DNA of 64,000 nt from Torreya grandis (Eukaryota > Streptophyta > Pinopsida > Cupressales > Taxaceae): the NCBI GenBank assembly GCA_037957365.1, contig JARHVA010003636.1:697001-761000 (forward strand), read 5' to 3'. Below are positions 47,501 through 59,400 of this stretch, piece after piece; position 1 is the stretch's first letter, and every line of letters begins with the position of its first letter. The position numbers and the translations under genes were made by a program. The notes below the pieces were generated by a model that was not told the DNA's origin, did not search any database, and was given only the letters and a program-made list of their open reading frames with translations.

Positions 47501-47789
47501 TGATATAGAAATCAATCCTACCAAAATTGTTAGAGGATATGACATCATTCAGCTTATGACTAAGCCTAACCCACATATCACCATTGATGAGGTTTGTGAA
47601 ACTAAGGTATCTAGAGGAGATTGGTATACTAACATAATTCAATATTTACTCATAGGTACTTGTTCTTTAGAGATTAATAAAGAATAAAGGAGAGATTTGA
47701 GGCTCAAGGTTGCTTACTACATGATCAAAAAGGGAATTATCTATAGAATAAATTATAAAAGAATATAAGATGCATATCACGAGAAGAAG

Positions 47790-48880
47790 CACAAGAAATT
47801 ATAAAAAATGTACACCAAAAAAAGGTAGTGTTCATCTATATGGAAACACCACAACCCATAAGAACCTCAGAATGGGATATTACTGGCCAATAGTCTTTAA
47901 GCACACACATTTTCACATATGAACATGCCATGAATGCCAAGTATTGGAAAAAAGAGAAGTACATTCAATAATGTCATTATAGCCTATTATTGAAAGAACA
48001 CCATTTTCTAAATGGGGCTTATACTTCATCAGTGTCATTAACCTAAATTATTTAGATGGCTACAAATTTGTACTCACTACCATAGATTATTGCACATGAT
48101 TGACTGAATTAGTAGCTATAATGCATTTCAGAGCACAAGATGTAATCAAATTTTTGGAGGAAAAAATCACAATTAGATTTGGTACCCCCATTTATTTAGT
48201 TTATGACAATGGGATAGCGTTCTAATCAGTTGAATTCACTAAATAGGCCCATGATAATCAAATCACCATCAAGTCATTTTTTAACCATTACCCATAAGGA
48301 AATGGATTGGTTGAATCAATACATAAGAACCTAATTGATGCCATTAAAAAGTCAACAAAAAATAAACCTAGAGAGTGGAATTATTTACTAAAATATGCAC
48401 TATGGGATGATCAAACAAGATATAAGTAGGCCCTCAAGACTTCACCTTACTTGTTGGTATATGGACGATAACCAATTTTTCTAATCATGCTTGAATTGCC
48501 AACATATCAATTTATGCAGGAGTACATAGAACCAATTGAAAAAGTGGAGTCCTAATTATTGGATATAATAGAGATAGAAGATTTAAGGACTAAAGCCTTG
48601 TAGAATTTCAACAAACATCAAGATGTAGTAAAAAACGTGGTTTAACAAAAGAACAATATTTAAAGCATTCAAAATATTTGACCTGGTGATTTTATGGGAC
48701 AAAGCCCACAAAAAGAAAGGACATCATGACAAGTTTGCCACACAATAGATTGGACCTTATTAGATTTAATAGATCCTAGGTAATAATGCTTTCCATTTAA
48801 GGGGCCTCTAAGGTAACAAATTGATATATTGAGTCAATAGATAGTTTTTGAAGTACTACTTCATGGATTTAATATCTAGA
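47790..48880 (+). pseudogene. Gypsy integrase relic
   Basis: Zinc-binding region with THKNLRMGYYWP and CHECQVLEKREVH (about 47855-47960). The catalytic core has FSKWGLYFISVI (about 48007-48042), LTTIDYCT (about 48075), FGTPIYLVYDNG (about 48178-48213, where the second catalytic Asp is kept) and GNGLVESIHKNLIDAIKKS (about 48299-48355, with the catalytic Glu). It ends with a beta-barrel-like tail and SPYLLVYG (about 48440-48465). The integrase inserts element DNA into the chromosome. Roughly ten stops. Confidence 0.85.
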
Positions 48881-48899
48881 GATGTCCTTAAGTAACAAA

Positions 48900-49947
48900 A
48901 AGTGTTGTGGTAGAGGTAAAAATAGAAAATATTTTATGATTTGATAGTTAGTTTTATTGCTTTCTAGATTAGTGTTTCTCATTTTTAGCATTTTTATTTC
49001 CTTAGTTTAGTTCTTTACTTTCTAGATTAGATGTATTTCATTTTGTGACAATTTGATTAACTTCACTTGGTATACTCAAATAAGTACCCAATCTACTAGA
49101 ATTCTTATCCATGTTTGAGGATAAAATTTAAATCCATGAGAAAAGTTCTTAAAAAAATTAGTATGGGAAGGACATAAAATAAAACACATAAATTAGTTTA
49201 TTTACAAGTTTTACACCCTTGTGTTAATATCTTCAGAATTTAGGCATGACATAAAAAAATAATCATGGTTATGTTACCCTTGAATTATTCTATCAGATAT
49301 ATAAAAGCTAATCTCATTACTCCATACAAATTTATAATTTTTTCTCATTTTCATAGGATCAAATGCACTTCTCATGTTAATACTTGCTTAAGGTAATAAC
49401 TATTAATACATATGTAGCTAGCATTGCTCTTCTTATTCCAACTATATTCTAAAAAAATGAAGGAAATTAAGACTAATTGCATCTTAAAAGATTGGTCAAT
49501 AAACCTAAATAAAATCTAAAGGTGATCAAAGACTCACATGATAAAATAAGATCAATGTAACACACATCATGCAAGAATACAAGAGGAGAAAAGAGGATAA
49601 ACCAAAGGTATCTATATCAAGGCTATGGATGCCTAGCTGGTAGTAGAGCAATGCCCAATCTTCCCTACTTATAAATATGATTTCAAAGAAACTATAATGA
49701 AACCTACAATTATCTCAAGTCTTTGTTAAAGTCCTCACAATAAAGGTAAAAGGAAAATCACTTTATCACACATAGATTCAGGGTATGAAAAAGGAAAGTA
49801 TGTTTTATGTAGTTATTTGGAGTCTTTTTCATATTTTTGAATCAATTATTCTATTGTGAAATGGTTCATGTTTGATTTAAAATTTATAACTAAAGGTTTA
49901 GGGTTCCCTAATACTCAGATGTATTCCCCCTGTGATTCACCATTTTT
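48900..49947 (+). other. 3' untranslated region of copy A
   Basis: Non-coding sequence between the integrase and the next LTR-like copy. No tandem repeat and no strong polypurine tract at its end. Confidence 0.45.
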
Positions 49948-50970
49948 TGTACTCAACATACCTCCATTCTCTTTTTTTTTTTCTTTCTGAATAGGGACCC
50001 ACTATGTTTTCAAAGGCCTAGATTTGATTTGAATATCTTCTTTCATGGATCTTTATATGTGCACCTAACTTCATAGTTTAGTACTAATGTAAGGGGATAT
50101 TTTCACATGTTTAGTTTATTCAGACTAAGCTATTAATAATTTTTAGAAATTTTGCATAGACATAGGTTTTTTGAGCATGTACAGTGATTATAAAGTTTTG
50201 GGCTTTACATATTTTTACTTTTTATAGTAGTATTCTTCACTTATTTTTAGGTCTTCAATTTTTTTCTTGGAAAGTTAGCTTTAAACATTTTTGATCCTTT
50301 TATCTATTTGACCTTCATGAAAAATGTTCATCAAAACATTTATTCATAGGTTTTGTTAATGAATTTGATCTTCAAAACTTTATATGTGATTTATGCATGT
50401 TTTCAACACTTGTGTTTATCACAAATTTTGTTCAAAACTTTGGTACTTCAAGATTTTTCACTTCAGTAAAAATGTTCATCATTTACACTTCATGGAAATG
50501 GTAAGTGCTTCTATTCAAAATTAGGTCTTTAGAGAAAATGTTTGACAAAAGTAATTAGAGAAATTATTTGAAAGTGAGCTTCAAAATTTTTATTCCCATG
50601 CCTTGTTCAAGATTTTGGTCTTCAATAAAAATTGTTTGGAATTGCACTTCAAAACTTGCTTTTAGCATCTTAGTCTTTAGATAAAATTCTCAGGAATTAC
50701 ATTTTGAAGATTTTGTTTAGAACTTAGCCTTTATAAAAAGTGTCCTTCATGGCCTTCAAAAAATGTGTCCACCATAGGTCTTTAGAACTTTTTTTTACAA
50801 TGTGTGCTCGCATTGTCTAATGCAACATATGACACCTAACTCTCAAAAGCCTCCGTGGCATATCTAAATTTGATCAAAATGAGTGAAAAGATGACACTTG
50901 TCAAAGGTAATGATTTGGAATTCCTCTAAACATTCTAAAAGCCTACATGGCATACCTACAAAAATAAAGT
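49948..50970 (+). repeat. LTR-like repeat, copy B
   Basis: Starts TGTACTCAACATACCTCC and matches 38374-39400 throughout. It could serve as the 3' LTR of copy A and as the 5' LTR of the partial copy B that follows it without a break. Confidence 0.7.
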
Positions 50971-53900
50971 GGCAGAGTTAAAATTGAATGAATAAAACAA
51001 GATTGGATATGTTGGGCATCAATGACACATGAACTAGAATTAAATACTAAAAGATATATCATTGAATTGAAAGAAAACATCATGCCTATTGATTTCTAGT
51101 GAACCTAAGTGAAATTGTGTCCCTGAGAGAACTTGAAGCCCTAACCACCTACGTCTAAACTATGAATTAATTCTAGAAGAGCCAAGCCATTAAATTAAAG
51201 AATTAGAACTCTATGGGTATAAAAATTAACAATGGCTTCTTCAACTAGGACATTTAGGGGAGTCCAACCACCTTCCAAGTTTTTATTTAAATACTCCATG
51301 GAATACATGGACAAGATTTTATATTTGATGGTGTTCAATGATAAGTATTCTAACTATTCAACTATGTGGGATGTAATCAGGAAAGTATACATTCATACAT
51401 GTGAATGAAATATAAAACTAGAATAGAGGCAATTGGTGGTCGATTTATAGCTAATAAAATGACAAGGATTACATTTTATAACAACCAAGCCCAAGGTGAT
51501 GCCCTGCATCGACCTACTACAAGATTTATTCTTTATAGGCAAGGTAATTGGTGGTAGTTTTCTACATAACATAGAACATAAAACTATCATTGCTTAAATT
51601 TCAAGAGATGCCTTCCATATTTTCTTATGTTTTCCTATTGTAGACATTGTGTTTGACTTACATAAAGTTTTATTGTGGAAGAAGAATAACACAATTAGAA
51701 AAAAACTAAGCAAATGGATTATCCCTAGGGAAACTATTGTCCTCAAGGAAAAACTATCAGTACATATCACCAAATTTTGGATGGGAATCTATATTGGAAT
51801 GAATCTTATAAACAAGTTATATGGATACCGTAGCATCCAATTTCTTCACTTGGAGTGGGTACCATTTATGAATTTATTAATGACCTTAGATCTAACTTTC
51901 AGCCTTGGAGAGATAATTAGTGTTAGACTACAAGAACAAGTATTGCATAAAGATAAGAAGCTTATGGAGGGCCATTTATACATGATGTCTTACCTTTTAG
52001 ATGCTATGGACACACACTATGTACATAATAGATCTCTTTATATCCCAACTCTATATTACATTAAAAATTAGAGATGTGGCTTTTATTCATTCATGCACAT
52101 CTATGCATATATGAGAAATATAGTCATAATTGTAAAGGATGTGCATCCCCAAGTATGGAGGGTTATTCATGAGGCACCATTGCTAAAAATATAAAAATTC
52201 ATTTTTGATACACTAATGCTAAGATGGGATTATTGGCTCTACCCAGACTATACTATGACCATGGTCATAGGGAACAAGGTTATCCCATTGTATCTCCCAA
52301 AATATGTGCTGGATAAAATTACTAAACATGAGATCACATACCAGTTGTGGTGGGGTATTGATGAAAACTTAAAGAAGAAGAAGATCACATTTCATGGCTC
52401 TCATTTGATCATTGAAAAATGTGTTATGTTAATCAAAAGCATTTTGGAGAGGTTAGTAAGTTTAGGGAATACTATTCGTTATCCACCCTGCCACATAGAG
52501 ATTTGGACCCTCATGGTCAAATTCAGAAGCATATCTAAGGTCTAGGTATCCCATACTAACATTAGCCTTATGACCATGACTTTTTATTCTTGAATGATGC
52601 TCAGGTTCTAGAGAGGGCCCATATGCTTGGACTGATTGAGGAGATGTTAAAAATAATACAAGGAGAGCCTTAAATTTCAATTGCATATGCACAGGTTAGG
52701 ATTTCACCTCTAGGTGGATTAGATGATATAAAATTTTAGAATAATAGGCCATCTCATCCACACTTGGACAAAGGATAACTATCTCAAATTCTACCCATTA
52801 TTATGGTTGTTATAAAACAAAAGCCTAGGGTGGAAGAAGTTATTAATATTGTAAGTTCTCTTTGGAGAGTAGAAGAGCCAATTTGCATTGACTCTTCTGA
52901 TTTAGAATACTCTAGTATTCAGATTACTTTTTCCACTCCTATGATTTCAAGTATGGAATTCCTAACTTCCACCACTCATATTAGTCCCTCCTCGGCTAAA
53001 AAGGTAATTCTTTGTTAAAAGTGGAAACCTAAGACCTATGGAACTCTTGTGAGCACAACTGTCAACACACCATCTATAGATAGACCTATGGTGAATGAAA
53101 AACTATCTATGGGAAGTGAGAATATTGATGAATATGAGGAGGAAGAATTTAAAATATATAAGGTCCTAATCCTCCAAGGAGCAAAAAAAACACCACTATA
53201 GGTTGATAAATTAGACAAGAATATGGCTTCAACTATCTTTTCAATTCCTAGTGTTTCTTTAATTTTAGTTGTTTCGATTGTTTCTCCCATGTCTATTGGT
53301 TCATTTAATCCTATCTCTCTTAGTCCTAATGTCATATCATCCCTAGTGGTTCCCAAGTCTAATTTATTCCTTCTAATCCTCTTATCTCTACAACCCCAAT
53401 TATTTCTAGTATTGAGGTTATTTCTTCAACACCAATTATATCCACTTCCACTTTTATTACCTCTATCATTTTTCCCTCAACTTCCCCTGAGTCTAAAAAG
53501 GTTCATACTAAGAATATTAGGGGAGCCTTGGAAAGTGCACAATTACATGTGTCATCCACACAATTGGGATTGCTAATGCCTTCTTCTAGTCTTATCCGCA
53601 CCACTATTGTAGTTTCATCTAAGAAATCTAGGAATAAGAAGCATGTGTACACAATCCATCCAATGGCCTATTTTGTGGTATTGACTAGTCTAAGATCATT
53701 TGGCCATCATTACTAGACCCCTTATAGGTAGAATCCTTGAGGCAATCTTTAAGGGACCTACTGGCTGAGACTATTTCCAAAGACACTCCGCCTATCAAAT
53801 CCACTAAGTTGGTTTTCCCATAGTGGGCCACAAATTTGGAAGCTCAAGCCTCTCAAAGGATGAATCTAATGATAACTAAGATGCCCACTATAAGTTCAAT

Positions 53901-55238
53901 CTATGAAAAATATATAGGGACTATTCAAATATTTAAAAAAAGGAAGATCAAAGATGAATTTGATAGGGTCATAATTTTGGAAGAGAGAAAAGATGTCTTC
54001 TCTTTATCCAAGAAAAAGAATGAGAGACTTGGTCAATCTCCCTACAATGAATATTCTAAATCTCATTTGGAGACAAATAAATAAGCTTTTTTGGAACTTC
54101 ATGAGGGGACTGAGTAAGTTATAATAGAGATATAACAAGAATTAGAGTAAGTCTAGGAATAATAATAAATTATTCATGTTTTTAGAGAAATTGAGAAAGA
54201 TTTTCAAAACACAACCTTAAGATTTTACAATGTCTTCAGCACCATTAGTTTAATGAGAGCTGAATTATCTCTTCGTATTAATAAGGCAATTTTTTTTTAA
54301 TTACTTAGAATAGGATGAATACAAATTGCATTCTTGTTATGTACACTAAAAATAAAGCTTATAGCCAATTGAACTTGATGACACCATTAGAGGCATCCAA
54401 TGCCCTCAATTTTATTGTCATATAGACACAAGAGGCAAGATATTAGATCCCAAGTGCAAAAGCTATAATCCTAAAACTCATAGAACATGTAAAAATATTT
54501 TTTTAGATTTTGGATGAATTAAAACTTTCCTAGGATAGAGACACTATAGGGTAATTAATAAGTAGAGTTGGTTTTGATCAGCTCCTTCAGAAAGCTTCAG
54601 CTAATTTCAAACAAAATATTCAAGGGATGGAATTAGAATAAATTAAGGTCAAGATAGATTTTAAAAGAAAAAATTTATATAGGTTAAAATAATTTAGGTT
54701 AATTTCAGATCCACCAAGGTTGAACATGTACAATTAATGGTGAAAGTAAGTAGCGTACATCAACTACCTCTTTTGAATATGGACCTTATCAAATTTCAAC
54801 ATGGGCTTAGTTTCAAATTTTAATAGGAGTTGGAGGGAAAAAAATAATGCTAAGGCCACAAATTATAGATCAAATCCACATTCTATCTCAACTTAACCTC
54901 CCAATTTAAATTCACCATCAACTTCAATTTCTCCTACCATATTGAGTTTAGTCATGCAGTCACTAATTTTGAATAAACCTTAATCATCTAAAGTTAAATT
55001 TTTATGTAATTTTGCATGTAAATTTAGTTGATGTAACTAAAATTTATTCATATCTTATACATGCATGTGGTATTTATCCTAATTAATTTTTAATCATGCA
55101 CACATTGTATGGCATCATATGGGTGAATCTATTTTTGGATACAATTGTAATGAACTTTCATTATACATGCAATTTTTAGCATTAAATTAGAATTATGATT
55201 CTAATTATTAACATGTAACTTAGAGTTTTACATGAACT
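50971..55238 (+). mobile_element. Partial second copy of the Tat/Ogre-like element (copy B)
   Basis: Matches copy A internal sequence from its leader to about 43644, offset about 11.57-11.6 kb. It includes the start codon region (51232, MASSTRTFRGVQ) and the unidentified 5' ORF region. Similarity stops at about 55238 (shared TAACATGTAACTTRGAGTTT, then divergence). No protease, RT, integrase or third LTR follows, so copy B is truncated on its 3' side. Confidence 0.8.
51232..54084 (+). pseudogene. Unidentified 5' ORF region, copy B
   Basis: Better preserved than copy A in several open pieces. 51649-52071 (140 codons) has FLHLEWVPFMNLLMTLDL and GHLYMMSYLLDAMD. 52216-52545 (109 codons) has WDYWLYPDYTM and YQLWWGIDE. 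53836-54084 (82 codons) is Lys/Glu-rich and includes ERLGQSPYNE. The protein has Trp/Tyr-rich segments and a Ser/Thr/Pro-rich middle (about 52800-53550), then charged helices. I do not recognise the family. Stops and frameshifts occur between the pieces. Confidence 0.6.
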
Positions 55239-55911
55239 TAGAGGATGAGGAGACCCCTACCCAAGTTTATTTATACATGTAAATCCCTATTTTCAAAAGG
55301 TTGGAAAATTATCAATATAAGAAGTCATTTTTGATTGTCATATAACTATGTAGATGCATTTCCATTCCAATTCTATGCAATTAAGATTTTATTTCCTTGG
55401 TTATTTTATTTAGTAATTCAAAATGTGAAACAAAAAAGGATAATTCCTTTTATTATCACTAATTTCTATTGGTTTAATATGTGCAACATATATTAAATAA
55501 TTAACAAGTATTATTGATTGTATGCAAATAAGTTGACTGTTTCAATTTTTAGAGTGTGCAAAAGTGTTTTCTTTGATATAATATTCAAGGTGTGAGTAGA
55601 AGCTACCCTAGATATATTTCTCATTTGAGATATAATATATTAATTAAGAGTGTTCAATATCTACTCTAAAAAGAACAACCTTTAGATGAGATCTTTTAGT
55701 TACCTATATCACATATTCCCAGATTGGAAAATTGTGTTTATATATGAGTGTGCAATAGCTACTGGCATTAAGCATTAGTTCCAAAATAATTATCCAAAAA
55801 GAAACTAACCTTGGAATTAATCCCTTAATACCATTGATCCTTCTTTTATGCTCTACCCTTTCCTCTTTTTGGAGTTTTTTAAATTAAGATCTACCCACTT
55901 TCGAATAAGGT
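55239..55911. other. Spacer between copy B and the next element
   Basis: AT-rich, no repeat or coding motif recognised. The last five bases (AAGGT, 55907-55911) are the potential left target duplication of the following element; the right one lies outside the window. Confidence 0.5.
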
Positions 55912-56460
55912 TGTAACAACCCTACTGGGTTAGATGTAGAAATACATGATTTTTTTAAATTAACAATATACACCATAAATAAATTACACCTTGATAATAT
56001 AAACATATAACATATATATACTCAAGTGTGATAACAATAAATATAGATTATATCTTATATCATAGATCTTTAATGTCATGAGAACACTACATAGATCGAA
56101 TATAGAAAGTAATTACATCAACTCAACAATGATTGATGCAAGTATATAGCCACTAATATTAATATAAAATAATCAATAACAATAATTATTCATGATAATA
56201 TTCAATAATAAATATGTTACAATACAATTTACATATAATATACATGGCTCCCCCATAACATCTGTGGCAATCTTAAGTGTCATATCGTTAAGTAGTACTA
56301 TTGTGTGGAGGGAGAGAATCATCCATGTGATTTTACACAAAAAAATCAGATCAATGATCCCAAGTACTAATTCCATTAGTAAATGTACCTCCCTACATGG
56401 ATGAGTAGATAGTGATGGCATGGAAATCTAGAGAGATAAACAAGTACCCATGTGATGTAT
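55912..56460 (-). repeat. 3' LTR (left copy; inner edge undefined)
   Basis: Matches 63448-64000 with shared AGAAATACATGATTTTTTTA, ATATACTCAAGTGTGATAA, GAGAACACTACATAGAT and GATGAGTAGATAGTGATGGC. The LTR is longer than this but the partner is cut by the window end. No pyrimidine run marking a minus-strand polypurine tract was placed with confidence. Confidence 0.85.
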
Positions 56461-59400
56461 GATTTCTAAAACTAAACATGTAGTGTATCATAGAAAACCA
56501 TTTTATTGTAAGATATCACATAACATGTAAATCATATTCATGAAATGATAATGTATCACTAAACATACTTTGGTCCAAAGTCTTACAAATATTAAATAAT
56601 AATGATCTATAGATTAATTAAATTCATACACACCACTTGATTGAACTACCTTCATCTGGAATTATGATGCTAGTAATCTAGTGAAGTCCATTTCACTCCT
56701 TACTCTGTATCAATAATGCAGATTGGTCAAATAAATTCAACCACAAGATTCATTTAATTTACATCCTACTATCAAACACATCATATAACATGTTGAACAT
56801 AAGAGTAACTAAAGCATACATTTATTCTATCAAATGTATGAATGAATCTTACATAATTTTCTATACCATACTAGAAATAATGACTACAATTTGTACCACC
56901 TAGATAAATACATATTTAACTATAAATTTTCACTACCAAAATTAGTTTCCAAACATACTACACCCTATGATAACCCATATTACTATAGCCTAGTATTCAA
57001 AGACATAAACACTAGTTTTCCACAATCAATCATATGAAGTAGTCTTAAATACATGGAAACACAAGATTTTATTCAAGTAATTATATATAATAAATTAAGT
57101 CATAGTTCCCATGGAACACAATAATATACTATTATACATTCATTAAACTCTCAAGATTATATACACGCATACATAAAGTTTTACTAACTATCACAAAACA
57201 TAGTATTCATAGAAATAACCAACACGCATAGATTTAATTAATTAAACATAGATGTAAGTCTAAACATAAAAATTAAAGTATGTACCATCTAGGTATAACA
57301 TACATTTATACTATAATACTCTATGATATATCATACTATCATAGTTCATAATTAAAAATCAAGCAAGTATGGGATTATACCATCCGAGTATCCCCTAAGT
57401 TTAAATTGCATACTAGAATTTAAATAAATATAACTTATAAGCATGCATCACAATCTACCATTATATGCTAAATATAGCAAAACATTTATACATGTTAACA
57501 ATCTCATAATATGTACTGCTTACAAGTATTCAATACTAAATACATATAACTATCAATAAATCACTTGCAAAGAAATAGAGAACTTGTAAACTCATTAAAA
57601 CATTCATTTAAACATCTCATTCCATCTTATAAAATATTGTTTTACTATGGTTATAGTTTAGGTACTTTGGACACCTGAAGACTAGACAAAATCATACTTC
57701 TAGATACAAGCTTAGGCATATGTCCCATCATAGCCATTTTCAAATGTAGACTTTTAAACTAGATGAAAGGACTTCCATGTGGACCCTAAAAATTTACCAA
57801 GTGTTTAGGTTTCAGACATGGCATGGCATACACCTACCAAGTTCTAATGTGGCATCACACATCACACATTAGCCAAGAAAAACTCAAAGGCTTGCTAAAG
57901 GTTTGGCCTAGCTCCTTATGAAGTCCCACTCAAACTATTCATTTGTTTCTCCCTTAATTTTGTACACAATTTTTAAGCAATACAAATCTCTGTATAACTT
58001 TGTAACATACTATTATTTCCAACCTTTATACATCTTAATCATAACTTAAAATCTATATGAGTGGCTCATTAATGTATGTCAATACTATGTCATAACTCTT
58101 ACATAATGTTATTCAATAAAGACTATAAGTTATCATACTCTTCTATAAGTCTATGTTGATAAGAGGTAAGACTTTAATGATGTTTATTTAAGTTTAGGAC
58201 ATAGTGGTATATTTGCTATATATTATAGACATTCTTCACATGTGGTCACATTATTGTAAAATAAACCTAGGATAGTAATACTTTATGACCATGATAATTT
58301 AAAATAGGAGAATATTCATAATATTAGATACATGAATATTATATTCAAAAATATCATTAGTGTCTAAATTTTATAAATATCATTTTATCCATGAATGTCA
58401 TTCTAATATAATAATAAGATATTAGTTTATTATATTACATGAATACTCCACATATATAATATTATAATATTACACCATTAGTAATAGGATATTCTCTATT
58501 ATCTACTACCAAAAAAAGGTAATCTCACCCTATTACTAATTAATCAAGAGTTAATAATCCAATGTGACTCATCATGAATTAAATTAGTTAGTTTTAGTGT
58601 AAATTTGTGATAGGGTCAACTAAAATAATATTTATAATCTGGCATTCCAAATCATGAATTCCTTACTATACATTAACACCCCTTGAAAGACTATTTGGCT
58701 GAGATTAGAACATGGGGCTATGCCTTACAAAGGCAAATCCAATTTCAATCTCTTCTATAACATCACTGATGTTCATATATATATATATATATATATGATT
58801 CCCAATGATTATGATGTGCTTATGTATATTATAGACTGGAAAAGATGGAAATGCTTTTTATATAATTGAGAATAGGATTACAAGGATGCCATATAAGCAA
58901 GTATCAACATAAAGAAATGATTCAAAATTTAACGATGCCAAAAGTATGCCAAAACTCAATTTTAGAACCCATTGGATTTATATAAATACTATAATATTTA
59001 ATTAACTCATCCAAGTCATGAAAACACTACATTAAATAAGTAAGTCATTACATCCAACTAGAATAACTAGCATTGTTAATCACAACACTCAATGGAGGCA
59101 ACAAAACAAATATATCTCTCAGAAAATCTCTTCTACAAGGCTTTTCTCATCTGATTCATAAAACATCAATGATTTACAGCATAAGATAAACCCCAATAAG
59201 TATTTAAGAATTCATGGCATCAAAAAATGATATTACAAGCAATAATTTCTTATATATGCTAAAAAGCAGACGTAGTTCTCCCAAACCAAAAACATGAAAG
59301 GACCTTAAAGAAATTATTTCAATTGTATTAGAAATTATTCTTCCTTATTCAAGTATGCTAACTCACCTACTAATCCTCTAGTTTTATAAGGCCCTGCTCA

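Larger units (their letters stand above)
38374..49947 (+). mobile_element. Tat/Ogre-like Gypsy element relic (copy A)
   Basis: Plus-strand element of about 11.6 kb. LTR-like start at 38374 (TGTACTCAACATAC), then an unidentified long 5' ORF region (39660-43450), protease (43930-44290), archaeal-type RNase H (44418-44800), reverse transcriptase (45150-46970, split by a solo LTR), RNase H (47020-47500) and integrase (47790-48880). Two RNase H domains place it with the Tat/Ogre clade of plant Gypsy elements. The second LTR-like copy starts at 49948 with the same bases. No clear polypurine tract precedes 49948. All domains carry stops. Confidence 0.75.
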
